From assembly GCF_018860365.1 (NCBI RefSeq), contig NZ_JAHKPO010000014.1:434001-498000 (forward strand): a DNA stretch of 64,000 bases, in the 5' to 3' direction. Shown here one piece after another: positions 52,401 to 62,800 of the stretch. Each line of letters opens with the position of its first letter. The stretch's first letter is position 1. This stretch comes from Arenibacter algicola. GTDB taxonomy: Bacteria > Bacteroidota > Bacteroidia > Flavobacteriales > Flavobacteriaceae. The notes under the pieces are model-generated. The model was not told the origin of the DNA. It was given only the letters and a program-made list of their open reading frames with translations, and made no database searches. Made by a program: the position numbers and the translations under genes.

Positions 52401-53505
52401 TTCGAGGTACTTGGTTATCCAGATATTTGGATATGCCTTTGTTTACTCTAAATTGATTGCTAAATGGGTCATACTTATCCAATCCGTTTTCCGTACCGAT
52501 CCATAACAAGCCCAATTCATCAAAATAAAGCTCATAGACTAGATCATCTATTAGGGAGTCACTGTTGGACAATTCGGAATAATACCAAGCGTATTTTTTA
52601 TTTGTGATATCCTCAAGATTCTCCACTACCAAAATACCACCTAAGGTACCCAACCAATACTTGCCGTCAGGAGCTCTGGCGATGGAGATAAAATACGGGC
52701 CAAGTTTGTCCCTTGTCTTTACATTTTCTATATACAGGTTAGTAAATTCATTGTTTTCCTTGCTGAATTTGTAAAGTCCTCTTCTAGTGCCCACAAAAAT
52801 ATCAAGATCGCCATTTTCATAGATGAAATTTACATAGGGGTTTAATTCAATTGAATCAGGAACATTTAAGGTGTATGTGTCTATTTTTACAGGGCTTCCT
52901 AGGCTATCCAAAGTAATTTTGGCTAGGCCCGCGGTTTCGTAACTACCTATCCATAAATGGCCCTTGGAATCCTCGTAGATTTCTTTAATGTAATGGAACC
53001 CTTGCAATTCTATTTTTTCAAATATTTTTTGGTCCTGATGGTATACAAAAAGTCCATTATTCTTGGTGCCTACCCAAATTTGTTTAAATCGATCTATATG
53101 CACAGACCTTATTTCTTCGTCTTGCAAACTATTGCTATCCTTAGGGTTTGGTAAAAAAGTAGTAAATTTTTGGGTATCAATGTCCAATAAAGTAAGTCCA
53201 TTACGCGTACCTATCCACAGGTTATTGGTTTCTTCGTCCAATTCCAATGCGGTAATATCATCATTTGGGATGGTATTGGAAACCGAGGAGGAACTCAAAA
53301 AGGATTTAAACTGATAACCGTCGAATCTATTTAGACCAGAAAAAGTACCCAACCATAGAAAACCATTTTTATCTTGGACAATATGTCTTACAGAATTGTG
53401 CGAAAGGCCATTGGCATCATTATAATGTTCAAACTGGATGGTCTGCGAAAACAGACCCCAAATTGAAACAATATAAAGGATAATATGGCTAATGATGCCT
53501 TTCAA
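49447..53505 (-). CDS. Hybrid two-component system sensor/regulator (HTCS)
   Basis: This 1352-residue one-protein signalling system controls the polysaccharide locus. Order: signal peptide, periplasmic beta-propeller of two-component-regulator repeats (residues about 25-700, for example NGFLWLGTFSGLNRFDG), Y_Y_Y domain (about 700-780), one membrane helix near 797, HisKA (ISHELRTPLT, His near 848), HATPase (GSGIGLSLVK), receiver with the phospho-acceptor in ADIMMPEMDG near 1157, and an AraC-type DNA-binding domain (1265-1345). All catalytic residues are present. The propeller should bind a released oligosaccharide. It lies downstream of GH92 on the same strand. Confidence 0.95.
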   Translation of the reverse strand: MKGIISHIILYIVSIWGLFSQTIQFEHYNDANGLSHNSVRHIVQDKNGFLWLGTFSGLNRFDGYQFKSFLSSSSVSNTIPNDDITALELDEETNNLWIGTRNGLTLLDIDTQKFTTFLPNPKDSNSLQDEEIRSVHIDRFKQIWVGTKNNGLFVYHQDQKIFEKIELQGFHYIKEIYEDSKGHLWIGSYETAGLAKITLDSLGSPVKIDTYTLNVPDSIELNPYVNFIYENGDLDIFVGTRRGLYKFSKENNEFTNLYIENVKTRDKLGPYFISIARAPDGKYWLGTLGGILVVENLEDITNKKYAWYYSELSNSDSLIDDLVYELYFDELGLLWIGTENGLDKYDPFSNQFRVNKGISKYLDNQVPRIRGFSKTFDDNVIVATRHNGLFIVQDDNSCSSCQSVLPLYQINHDIASIYSINGKIFYCGLWNGKILIYDYPANTSEVIDIGFGPNPILAFANLGNNNLAIGSHGEGSIILNTEQNQPEKSEGVLLSSREINQIAVDSLGTLWYATQTGILKYDPLTNKAKAYNPKLGGKTGLSHGNVSDLVIDPSGNIWAATRKGLDHYDPSLDDFIPVIEPKDLNGTWITNAVTDNIGNLWLNMNNNRLARYNTVSKELNMYYTDSGNRLDIFSSRGFYYASDDRMYLAGKDGIISFSPKNLKDNDKSPPPVITNIRIQNNEIEIGDVLNNQLVLKEDINNGRTLILEHDNKNFSLTFSHPSYTNERFNKYSYRLLGFDNQWTTVDIRQRTVQYTNLFFGDYVFEVKAMNSHGIWSPVSTYDIEILPPFWLTYKALLLDLLVISVVFYFVRKQIKARLILKQELLLEKVKRERDEKLNNEKLKFFTNISHELRTPLTLILGPAKQLIEEGKESGNQFQQSRFNLIHQNANRLLNLVNQVLDFRRAQSGELQLKVTKTNIFQRTTNTFRSFQELADDKKINFNIVCDNQDIEGYLDWDKYDKILYNLLSNALKFTHKYGHVDLFVNTRQENNGQQLIVEVSDDGIGIPKESQAKIFSRFFQASNSKENNTGSGIGLSLVKALVELHKGTIEVVSELEKGSTFTLKIPISKKAYSDDEIFEVVKPDTPEESPQLITAKKIIQSTHLKERILIIEDNVELRNYLVEYLSDHYKVFEAENGKVGLDQCRKVKPVLCIADIMMPEMDGLEFCKILKNDDDISHVPVILLTALSDSDDKIRGYSSGADGYLVKPFEPSLLKTRIENIIKSRMELKNKFSGEVESEVTTLTHSPADELFMEKLTQLIEDDMGNLELNTSFLCHELGMSSSKLYRKIKEITDLAPNEFIRTIRLKKAAHLLNTKRYNVSEVTVLVGFNDPLYFSRCFKKQFGYPPSNLIK

Positions 53506-53613
53506 TGGGAAACGATTTTAATTTATTGCAAGATACGGTATTTAAGAACCATACGCTTTGGCCACTACATTTGAAGCTTTTTTAAATTTGTGCCGTATCA
53601 GAACTAGGAAGGC

Positions 53614-55920
53614 TTACTCCCCCCCTAGTTCCAATTCTAGTTCTCCGCCTTTCACTAATTGCGAATGCTTAATGGAATAGTCATTTAAAGCCTTTTGGTT
53701 CCATTTGGCATTTTTAATTGCCCATTGTTCCTGCCCATTATTTTTAGCCTCTATGGAAAATGATTTTCCAGCAAAATAATCGGGATGAAGGCTAACCTCT
53801 ACCCTATCAAAAATTGGACTGCCCAACTCATAAGTAGGATCATTTTCCGTTCCTCCGTTCATTTGAAAAAGCCCTATTTTCATTAATACGGCCAAACTTC
53901 CCATAAGTCCTTGATCTTCATCGCCATTATAGCCAGTTGCAGGAGAAAGTCCACCAAAAACCTTGCCTACAACCTTTCTGGACCAATATTGTGTTAGATC
54001 CGGCCTATCTAACTTATTAAATACAAATGCTGTTTGGATGGACGGTTGATTTCCATAGTTTATAGGAACGCGCCTATATTCCGGGTGTAATTCCTGTGCA
54101 TGCGAATTGCCCGCTGCAAACCCCAATTTTTCAGCGGTCTCAAATTGTGCGTTCAACTTGTCCACTGCTTTTTCCTTACCTCCCATCAGTTCTGCCAGAC
54201 CTCCAAGGTTATGGGGTACAAACCAAGTAGATTGTGCTCCGTTAGATTCAATGAATCCGTGTTGGTGTTCGTATGGGTCAAAATCTTTGTACCAAACCCC
54301 ATCCACATCCTTAGGTCTCATCCAGCCCGAGCTTTTGTCGAACACATTTTTGAAATTTTCAGAACGCCGCAGAAACATATCATAGTCTTCCTTGTGCCCT
54401 AGTTTTTTAGCCAATTGTGCCAAAGTCCAGTCTTGGTAAGCGTACTCCATGGTAAGGCTGGCTCCATCCTGATGTCCACCAAAGTTACCTTCTGGTATCG
54501 GATAAGGTACGTATCCGTTCTTTAAATAGTACTTGAATCCCCCGCCTAGGGCGGTTTTGTGCTCATAACCGGCCTTTTCCATAATCCCTCCTGGCATATG
54601 GTTTTTCTTTAATGCCTGATATATATCCTCCAAATTTTCCGTAACTATACCTTTCTGTATAGCGCTGACAATAAACGGTGTGGATGATGCCCCGGTCATA
54701 ACATAGGTGTAATTGCCTCCTGAAGGCCCCCGTGGAACTAAGCCACCGTCTTGATAATATTGAATAAGGGAATGAACAAAATCTTCCATAATATCAGGGT
54801 AGACCAAGCCCCAAAGCGTATTTATGGTCCATTGGGCACCCCAAAAGGAATCGGAATTATAATGGTTGAACTTTGGTTTTCCTTCTGTATTAAAAGGTAT
54901 TTGTCCTATTCTGAAGTTATCTCCGGTATTATCGGGATAGGCCCCATTAATATCACTTATTACCCTACGGCCTTGCAAGGCGTGCCATAAGTCTGTGTAA
55001 AATCGGCGTTGTTGTGTTTCCGAACCTCCTTCAATTTTGATTCTGCCAAGAAAGCCATTCCATTCCGCTTTGGAATCGTCCACCACCTTTTGAAAATCCC
55101 AATGGTTCAATTCCGAATTCATATTGTTAGTGGCATTTGCAGTGGAAGTATACGATATAGCGGCTTTCATTAAGACATCCCGGTTGTTTTCATCTGTAAA
55201 AACCAAATAATTACCGGTTTCTGGGTCTTGAGCAATAGCGCTGATTTCCGAGTTCAATTCTATTTTAAAAAAGAGTTTGAAGGGTTTTGGGCGCCTATGG
55301 GTTGGGGTCATTTCCAGCTCTCCGGAAAGAGTTTTGTTTCCAATTTTCTCTAAGGTCCCATTTACATTTCCATTAGGACCCAAAAGGGTGTTAAGGTTAA
55401 ATAGTATTGCCGGACTTCCGTTGGTGGGAAAGGAGTATTTGTGGAACCCGACCCTTTTGGTACTGGTGAGCTCCGCGGTTATTCCTTGGCGTTCCATTTC
55501 GACATAGTGATAGCCAGGTGAAACCTTTTCTGCATCGTGATTAAATTTGGAATAAAAATCTTTGTATATCGCAGTCTCGTTTTCGGGGGTAATGCTTACC
55601 GGCATTACGGAAAGCCCTGAAATCTGCCAACCGTGTACATGGCTAAATCCTTTAATGGTATCCGTTTTGTATCTATATCCACTACCCCAGGCACCCTTAA
55701 TTTCTGTGTCTGGACTTAAATTCACCATACCAAAAGGTCTTGAGGCCGAGGAAAAAAAGAACCATCTGGAGTTTTCGGAATCGAGATGTGGATAAACCAG
55801 ATCTACAGGTGATGCGGTATTTGGCGCTAGATTTTGCGAAGGTGCTTGTTCTGTTTTACAGGAGTAGTTAATTGTTGCCGTAAGTAATCCTATAAGAAGT
55901 CCCGAATATAGTTTTTTCAT
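53614..55920 (-). CDS. GH92 family alpha-mannosidase, lipoprotein
   Basis: This 768-residue calcium-dependent exo-alpha-mannosidase has a lipoprotein-type signal ending TINYSCK. GH92 blocks are present: SSASRPFGMVNLSPDT and FSHVHGWQISG in the N-terminal beta domain, RRFYTDLWHALQGRR, QDGASLTMEYAYQDW and, near residue 663, YNGDEDQGLMGSLA, which holds the acidic catalytic-base region. It removes terminal alpha-mannose. It starts 10 bp after the GH115-like gene ends, so the pair is one transcript, and is followed after 108 bp by the HTCS gene. Confidence 0.92.
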   Translation of the reverse strand: MKKLYSGLLIGLLTATINYSCKTEQAPSQNLAPNTASPVDLVYPHLDSENSRWFFFSSASRPFGMVNLSPDTEIKGAWGSGYRYKTDTIKGFSHVHGWQISGLSVMPVSITPENETAIYKDFYSKFNHDAEKVSPGYHYVEMERQGITAELTSTKRVGFHKYSFPTNGSPAILFNLNTLLGPNGNVNGTLEKIGNKTLSGELEMTPTHRRPKPFKLFFKIELNSEISAIAQDPETGNYLVFTDENNRDVLMKAAISYTSTANATNNMNSELNHWDFQKVVDDSKAEWNGFLGRIKIEGGSETQQRRFYTDLWHALQGRRVISDINGAYPDNTGDNFRIGQIPFNTEGKPKFNHYNSDSFWGAQWTINTLWGLVYPDIMEDFVHSLIQYYQDGGLVPRGPSGGNYTYVMTGASSTPFIVSAIQKGIVTENLEDIYQALKKNHMPGGIMEKAGYEHKTALGGGFKYYLKNGYVPYPIPEGNFGGHQDGASLTMEYAYQDWTLAQLAKKLGHKEDYDMFLRRSENFKNVFDKSSGWMRPKDVDGVWYKDFDPYEHQHGFIESNGAQSTWFVPHNLGGLAELMGGKEKAVDKLNAQFETAEKLGFAAGNSHAQELHPEYRRVPINYGNQPSIQTAFVFNKLDRPDLTQYWSRKVVGKVFGGLSPATGYNGDEDQGLMGSLAVLMKIGLFQMNGGTENDPTYELGSPIFDRVEVSLHPDYFAGKSFSIEAKNNGQEQWAIKNAKWNQKALNDYSIKHSQLVKGGELELELGGE

Positions 55921-55930
55921 TTGTACACTT

Positions 55931-57985
55931 TTATAATTTATCCTCTAAACTTAATTTAATTGTGGTTAGCATGTCTATAGTAGGAAAGCCATTATTGGGT
56001 CTGCGGATTTCTGGGGAATACCAATTGGCCCACTTTTCCTCCTTATCCCCAGAGTTCCTGTTTTGATAAATGACCTCTAATTTTTGATTTATCTCAGGCC
56101 ATAGGTCCAAGGCTTGTTTTATGTATATTTTTTTTCCAGTATCCTCATATTGTTTTTTCAACAATGCCATATTATGTAATGAAGCTTCAAACGAGATTAG
56201 GTCGTTGTAAAGTAGTGCTGGCAGATAGACATATGAGTAATAGAAATCAGCTTCCAAATCTTTTTTATCCAGTCCTTTTTCAGCGGTCTCCAGGGATTGT
56301 TGAATATAATTCTGAGTTTTTTTCACATGTTCCAGGTCATTTTCAACTCTTTTAAAATCATGTGGCACTGGAGTCTTCCCAGGTCTTTCTATTGGGGAGT
56401 CCGACAGGTATGAAATAGACTCCCGTATTTCCCATAAATGCTGAACGTATCCAATCCTTCCTTCTTGCGCTTCATGTAACAATTTCATGGAGGATATGGC
56501 AGATTCACGTTGATTTTCCTTGAAATATCTTTTGGCCCATTGCTTATAGAAATCGTCATAATCAAAACTGTCGGGATCCTGACAAACGGCACTATAGGCT
56601 TCTAGATTAAGTAGGAATGGTCTAAAATTCTGTCCGTTCACCAAGCAATATTTATCAGCATCATAATCTTGGAACATATTTTTCATTACGGTTTCCACAG
56701 TTTCAGGATATGGGTTATGTACTGTGTGGTTCAACCAAAAACCGGCATGCATATAAGTTCCAAAATTGTAGCCATCAGTAGTGTTGGGCAAATGTTCAAA
56801 ATCGCCAAAACCATCATCGGACCATGCCACTATCCAATCTTTTGGAGGTCTAAATCCGTCGTTCCACATCTCCATGCCATCGGAATAACAGATCAATACC
56901 TTATCTGCATTGGGTTTATATTGATCCACCAATTCGCCAAACACCTTATACACATCATTGAACACCTCTATTTTATTCTCGCCACAAGTACTTTCATATT
57001 CCCAATCCCAGACTTGGTGCCTAGGCCTTAGAATAAATATGTCTGTTTTTTTTAGAGGAGTTTCCTCCAAATAATACTTCCAAGCCTTTACCCACTCCTC
57101 TTTATAATCCCTCCAACAGGTAGCCTTGTCCTCGGACATGGGATGTATTTGATATCCCAAAGCGAAATCTATCTGAACTTTCATTCCTTTTTGATGGGCA
57201 TAATCGATCATCTTATCCAGATATTCTATGTCTATTTGATAATTGGGATTAAGCTCTTTGTATTCCGGACGGATAAAAAATTCTGGTCGTCCCAACATAT
57301 CAAAAAACTGGATGGCGTTGTAGCGTAATCTAACAAGGGAGTTAATCATTTGGGTATAGCTTTCCCAGTCGTACTCCAATAATTTGCCTCTGTAGTTGGC
57401 CAGTTCATCCACGTCGTTTTCGAAATAGCATAGAATGGGAACTTTGGGAGGCGCAATTCTTCGATTTTCAAAATTGACCAAATCCAAGTTCGTTTTCTTT
57501 AAAGCTTTCTTTCCTGTCCAATATTCAAGAGGGTCAATACCCAAAATTTCTTTGGAATAGTCGTATACGGCGTACTGAAAACCTTGTACATCCGATCCGG
57601 CGAGAACAATGGCCTCCTGCTTATTTTTCAATTTTGTTTTGTGCCATATGCCTCCCCTTGGTCCCGGATTATCTTCAGAAAGAATTATGGCTTTCTTTTT
57701 AACCAAGCTGGCTATAAGACTATTGGATTTGGGAGTGCCCAAAATAAATGTAGGTGTGCCTTTTGGAATATTATCAATATCGGAAATTATACGGCCTTCC
57801 AGTTCAAGCACTTTTGATAGGTCTGACTTTAAATCTTCGGCAGTACTTATTTCTACCTCGTTTGCTTTATTTCCCAGCACCAAATAATAATGCTCCGTTT
57901 GTGGGCTGGAACAGGATGACAGTATTAGCATCCCTAAAAATAGGCCCCAAATGTTTCTTGGTATTATATGGAAGATTTTGATCAT
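55931..57985 (-). CDS. GH115-like alpha-glucuronidase family lipoprotein
   Basis: This 684-residue lipoprotein (LFLGMLILSSCSS) starts at 57985. An ATG at 58030 would place 15 extra residues before the signal. The N-terminal domain has PTFILGTPKSN and VLAGSDVQGFQYAVYDYSKEILGIDPLEYW, matching GH115/GH67-type N-domains. A barrel follows with IVAWSDDGFGDFEHLPNT and HAGFWLNHTVH, which resemble but do not copy the GH115 active-site region. It is shorter than most GH115 enzymes and seems to lack the C-terminal domains. Alpha-glucuronidase activity on a mannose-containing glycan is inferred from the fold and the GH92 partner. Moderate certainty. Confidence 0.68.
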   Translation of the reverse strand: MIKIFHIIPRNIWGLFLGMLILSSCSSPQTEHYYLVLGNKANEVEISTAEDLKSDLSKVLELEGRIISDIDNIPKGTPTFILGTPKSNSLIASLVKKKAIILSEDNPGPRGGIWHKTKLKNKQEAIVLAGSDVQGFQYAVYDYSKEILGIDPLEYWTGKKALKKTNLDLVNFENRRIAPPKVPILCYFENDVDELANYRGKLLEYDWESYTQMINSLVRLRYNAIQFFDMLGRPEFFIRPEYKELNPNYQIDIEYLDKMIDYAHQKGMKVQIDFALGYQIHPMSEDKATCWRDYKEEWVKAWKYYLEETPLKKTDIFILRPRHQVWDWEYESTCGENKIEVFNDVYKVFGELVDQYKPNADKVLICYSDGMEMWNDGFRPPKDWIVAWSDDGFGDFEHLPNTTDGYNFGTYMHAGFWLNHTVHNPYPETVETVMKNMFQDYDADKYCLVNGQNFRPFLLNLEAYSAVCQDPDSFDYDDFYKQWAKRYFKENQRESAISSMKLLHEAQEGRIGYVQHLWEIRESISYLSDSPIERPGKTPVPHDFKRVENDLEHVKKTQNYIQQSLETAEKGLDKKDLEADFYYSYVYLPALLYNDLISFEASLHNMALLKKQYEDTGKKIYIKQALDLWPEINQKLEVIYQNRNSGDKEEKWANWYSPEIRRPNNGFPTIDMLTTIKLSLEDKL

Positions 57986-58041
57986 TTTAATTCTGCTGTT
58001 AAATATACTATCCCTAAGGGAATTGTTCATTGATTTTTAAT

Positions 58042-58075
58042 AAAAATGGACAGGCGAATTAACCTGCCCATTTTT
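58042..58075 (-). terminator. Hairpin between susD and the GH115-like gene (terminator or attenuator)
   Basis: AAAAATGG-A-CAGG pairs with CCTG-C-CCATTTTT around an 8-base loop. On the minus strand the stem ends in a T-run. It lies between the susD stop and the enzyme genes, so part of the transcripts should stop here and the rest read through. Confidence 0.7.
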
Positions 58076-58124
58076 GAAGGGGGAACTAACTCAAAAAAAA
58101 ACTAACTAATTAATCTGTAAAATT

Positions 58125-59783
58125 TTAGTAACCTGGGTTCTGTTGTAATGAGCCATCTGAAAGTTCCAATTCCCCTGAAGGAATAGGTCTCAATAAATGA
58201 ATACTTGGATCAAAGGCTCCATGATCTATTACATGTGGATTGTATAGTCCAATACGTTCCTGAAGTTTCCCAGTACGCTTTAATACCGCCCAGCGATTTG
58301 CCTCACCGGCCAATTCCAAAGCACGTTCGTTTAAAATATCATCTATGGTAACTGTGGCATAGGCATTGGCAACGCCAGTAGCCCTTTCACGAACACGGTT
58401 GATATGAAATAGGGCTTGGGTAGTATTACCTGCTCCTAGATGAGCCTCTGCGGCCAATAAATGAGTTCCTGAAACCCTAAATACAAAGGTATCGCGCGAA
58501 CCTCCTTCGGATTCATCAAAATCTACATCGCCAAACTTCTTAAATATTGGGAAATTCGTACGGTTAAGGTTTGAACTGTATTGGTAAATAGCTCCATCAA
58601 CATTTGCTGGTACACCGAATAAATATTGATCTGGCTGATATACATAATATCTATTTAATTTATCTGCCAACTCTGCCGCATCAAGTGCAACCTTTGGATA
58701 ATATATCACAGTGTCGCCAGGCACAATAAGGTCGGTTCCGAAATCTGAATTGTAGGTCACACTTTCATTTGCAATTAAAGCTCTGTGCATGGTAGCTTGC
58801 TCCCTATCATCATTATCGGTGAACAAAGAGTAAAAGAATGGGGTTGGCATTGCACCAAAATCACTTCTTCCATAAGGATTGGTTCTAGCTATTCCAGGAT
58901 AATCGTTAACACTGTTCAGGAAAATGGAGTGCTTATTGTTATTTCTATCCGCTGCATCGCCAGAATTTCCGTATTGTATGGCAAATAGTATCTCCGGGTT
59001 TACTTGGTTTCCATAGTCAAAAACTTGGTCAAAAGTCTGACTTCTTATATCATAATTGCCAATTGCCTGTTCTGTCAAGGCCGCAGCCGTTGCAAAATCC
59101 GAAGAATCGGCAAAAGAAGAATATGCTCTTGTTAAATAAACCTCCGCCAACAAGTGTTGTGCTGCCCTTTTTGAAAATCGTCCTGTTTGCGGGGCATCCA
59201 TTAAATTTGGAATAGCGGCCTCCAAGTCTGCTATAATCTGGGCATAAGTTTCTTGCTCTGTACTTCTGGCGTAATCGGAACGAATACTATTAGGTTCATC
59301 CAATTCCAAAACTACCCCACCGTATTGCTGTGCTAGATTAAAAAATGCCAATGCCCTTAAAGCTTTAGCCTGAGCAATGCCATAGGCTTTATCATCCAAT
59401 CTGGAATCGCTAAAGTTAATTTCATTTTCATAGCGATTAATAGCTGTATTCGCTTTGGCGATTACATTGTAATTACGGGACCACATACTTCCTCCAACTC
59501 CGGAGTTTAGGTCGAAATAATCATTGGTCGAAGAAAAAGAGAACACTTCTCCCTTACTCGTAAAAATATCGGTACCTAAAAATTGTAGACCGTAATCCTT
59601 GTATACATTTCGCAAATTGGAGTAGATACCTACTACCAATTGATCGGCCGTATTTTCATCTATAAAGTTTTCACTGGTTATATCGGAAAAAATGTCTTCT
59701 TCAATATAACTTTCACAGGCACTGAGGCCAATGAATACTCCCAGTAAAACCAGAACGTATATTTTGTTTTTTATCAGTTTCAT
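58125..59783 (-). CDS. SusD/RagB family glycan-binding outer-membrane lipoprotein
   Basis: This 552-residue surface lipoprotein (LLGVFIGLSACESY) forms the lid of the SusCD transporter. The family pattern is clear: QLVVGIYSNLRNVYKDYG, AKALRALAFFNLAQQYGGVVLE (TPR region), HLLAEVYLTRAYS, and the C-terminal RERATGVANAYATVTIDDILNERALELAGEANRW. It captures oligosaccharides and closes over SusC. It starts 17 bp after susC ends. Confidence 0.94.
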   Translation of the reverse strand: MKLIKNKIYVLVLLGVFIGLSACESYIEEDIFSDITSENFIDENTADQLVVGIYSNLRNVYKDYGLQFLGTDIFTSKGEVFSFSSTNDYFDLNSGVGGSMWSRNYNVIAKANTAINRYENEINFSDSRLDDKAYGIAQAKALRALAFFNLAQQYGGVVLELDEPNSIRSDYARSTEQETYAQIIADLEAAIPNLMDAPQTGRFSKRAAQHLLAEVYLTRAYSSFADSSDFATAAALTEQAIGNYDIRSQTFDQVFDYGNQVNPEILFAIQYGNSGDAADRNNNKHSIFLNSVNDYPGIARTNPYGRSDFGAMPTPFFYSLFTDNDDREQATMHRALIANESVTYNSDFGTDLIVPGDTVIYYPKVALDAAELADKLNRYYVYQPDQYLFGVPANVDGAIYQYSSNLNRTNFPIFKKFGDVDFDESEGGSRDTFVFRVSGTHLLAAEAHLGAGNTTQALFHINRVRERATGVANAYATVTIDDILNERALELAGEANRWAVLKRTGKLQERIGLYNPHVIDHGAFDPSIHLLRPIPSGELELSDGSLQQNPGY

Positions 59784-59800
59784 CTTGAATATTTTATAAG

Positions 59801-62800
59801 TTAAAAGGTAAGTTTTAAGCCAAACAATACGGTTTTAACCGAGTATGTCATGTTGTAGGAGTTCTGTAAGCCCGTTTCTGGGTCCGGTCCTTTGTAATCC
59901 GTAAATGTAAATGGGTTTTGAACATCCAAAGACAAACGTAGGCTAGACATATTAAATTGGTCCATTAGGCTATCTGAAAAATTATATCCCAGACCGATGT
60001 TACCAATACGAACAAAATCGAAATTTTCAAAATACCACTCCCCTGGGTGCCCGTATTCTGGGGCTGGGTATTTTGCATCCGGATTGTTAGGGGTCCAATA
60101 ATCTAAATCCACTTTATTGAATTTTCCATCATCACCTTGATATGGTGCAAAATGTTGGTAAAATTCAGAATGTCCCAGTACTCCTTGTCTTGTATACATT
60201 TGTACACTAAAGTCCAAATTCTTGTAAGCAAAACTGTTGGTCATACCTCCGGTCCACTCTGGTGAAATGGAACCTAAAACTACCTGATCGTCCTGATTGA
60301 TCAAGTTATCATTATTTTGATCCACATATTTGTATTGACCAGGAACTGCATTATATACAGCTGCATCCGCGGCCTCGTCCAATTGCCATATACCTACTTT
60401 ATCATATGCATAGATCGCATCAACGGCTTCTCCAATTTTTAGGACTCCGTGACTTCCGAAAGGAATCTCATCCAAATCGCCATCCAATTTTAAAATTTCG
60501 TTGGTGTTCTTGGAAAAGTTGATACTGGTCTTCCAAGAAAAGTCCTTTGTTCTTACATTTACGGTGTTCAAGGTAAGCTCTATCCCTTTGTTGCGGACAG
60601 ATCCAAAATTACCTACAGCACTACCAAATCCGGTTATAGATGACAATTGTCTGTCAAGAATACTTCCTTCAGTTTCTTTGTTATAATATTCAAACCCAAG
60701 TCGAACACGGTTATTGACCATGGCAAAATCCAATCCAAAGTTATATTCCTTAGAAATCTCCCATGTTAAATTACTATTCGATAATCCAGCCACTGACTTT
60801 CCGTTACCTTGAGCATCACCGAACAAGTAGTTGGTGTTATTCAAGAAAGAAAGTGAACTGTAAGGTTGAACTGTGGTGTCATTACCGGATTCACCATAAC
60901 TAAGCCTCAATTTTAGATCGTTGATCCAGTCTACGGACTCCATAAAATTTTCTTCACTAACTCTCCAGGCAAATGCTGCAGATGGAAAAAAGTTCCATTT
61001 GTTGCCTACTGAAAGTTTGGATGAACCATCATACCTACCTGTGAAGGTAAATAGATACTTGTCCTGGATATTGTAGTTTAATCTCCCTGCAAATGAAGCC
61101 AAGGATTGTTTACCGTAAAAACTACCATAATCCCTTATATCGGTACCAGCCTGTGTATTATAGAACAAGTAGGCATCCGTATCAAAATTCCTGGTCTGTA
61201 TATCACTTCCCTCATTTTGGTTATAGTATAGGGAGGAAATAAGTGTGGTCTTTAAATTATGTCCCTTGAAGAAGTCAAAATCAAAATCCACTATATTATC
61301 CCAAGTATAGGAAGTTCTAAATCGGGAATCGTAGTGGGATTGTATCCTACTAGCATCGTTTCTTGAAGATTTAGTGTATAAGCCTCTGTATTCCCCGAAC
61401 CTAGTAGTGCTGATGTTGGGGGCGAATTGAGTCTTAAAATTGATCCAGCTTGCCGGTTTGTAATTCAAATATACATTGGCAATAACATCTAACGATTTAG
61501 TGTTTACCCTCCAAGCACCAGTTGCATCATAATAAGGATTGGCAAAACGCTGATCTTGATCATCCGGGAATAGGCTTACCTCTCCTTCGGGGTCAAAAGA
61601 GTTTACGGTTGGGGCCAATCTGAAAGTACTTCTGAATAACTCCCTACTTCCTTCTTCCCTTTCAGAAAGTGCCAAATAGGTTTTTACTCCAACTGTAAGT
61701 TGATCGGTCACCTTTTTTGAAAGGGATGCGCTTAAATTATAACGCTCGTAACCTTCAATGCCCATTACTCCTTCATCACTAAGGTACCCTAGGGATCCGT
61801 TATACGTTAATCCGTTGCTACCACCAGACATTCCAAGGGTGTGACTTGTCTGAATCCCTGTTTTTCTATAATCGCCCAACCAATCGGTATACCGTCCAGT
61901 GGCCACGTTATTGGCTTCTTCATTGGAAGACTGAAATTCCGTAGAACGATCAATAACTGCATTGTTATAGTCGTCCACCGTTCCAAAATTACCATTGGAA
62001 AAAAGTCCACGCCAAGCTCTGGCTTTTAAAAGGTCATCTATAAAAGCTACATATTCATCACCGGAATACATATCTGGAATATTAGTGGCGGAACGTAAAC
62101 CAAAAGTAGATTCATAGGAGAATACTGTCTTTCCTTCTATACCACTTTTGGTCGTAATTATAACCACACCATTGGCGCCACGTGAACCGTAAATAGCTGT
62201 AGCTGAAGCATCCTTTAGAATATCCATTTGCTCTATATCCGCTGGATTAAGAATATTGATATCCTCAAAAAACACACCATCAACCACGTATAGAGGTTTA
62301 GATAAATCGTCTTCCAGGTTGTCACTAACACCATCTCTACCAGCATTATTGTTGGTGATAACGGTATTACCACGAATTTTTATTGAAAGTGGTGCACCGG
62401 GTTTGGAGCTAAGGGCCCTTACATCTACACCAGCAACACGACCTTGCATAGCCTGGCCGATATCAGTTTTTTTCTGTTCGGTCAATGCCTCGGTATTTAA
62501 GGAGGCAACCGCTCCGGTTAGGTCACTTTTCTTTACCGAACCATATCCAATAACAACAACTTCTTCAAGACCAGTAGCATCTTCAGCAAGGGTTATGGTG
62601 TAATTGGATGAACCGTCCAAGGTAAATTCCTTAGCCACATACCCTATATAGGATACCACCAACCTCGCTTTAGCATCTTTGACATTAATGGAGAAATTTC
62701 CATCAAAGTCTGTCACCACTCCATTGTTAGTGCCTTTTACTACTACGTTCGCCCCAGGGAGCGGAACGTTCTGCTCGTCCATTACTGTTCCCGTCACATT

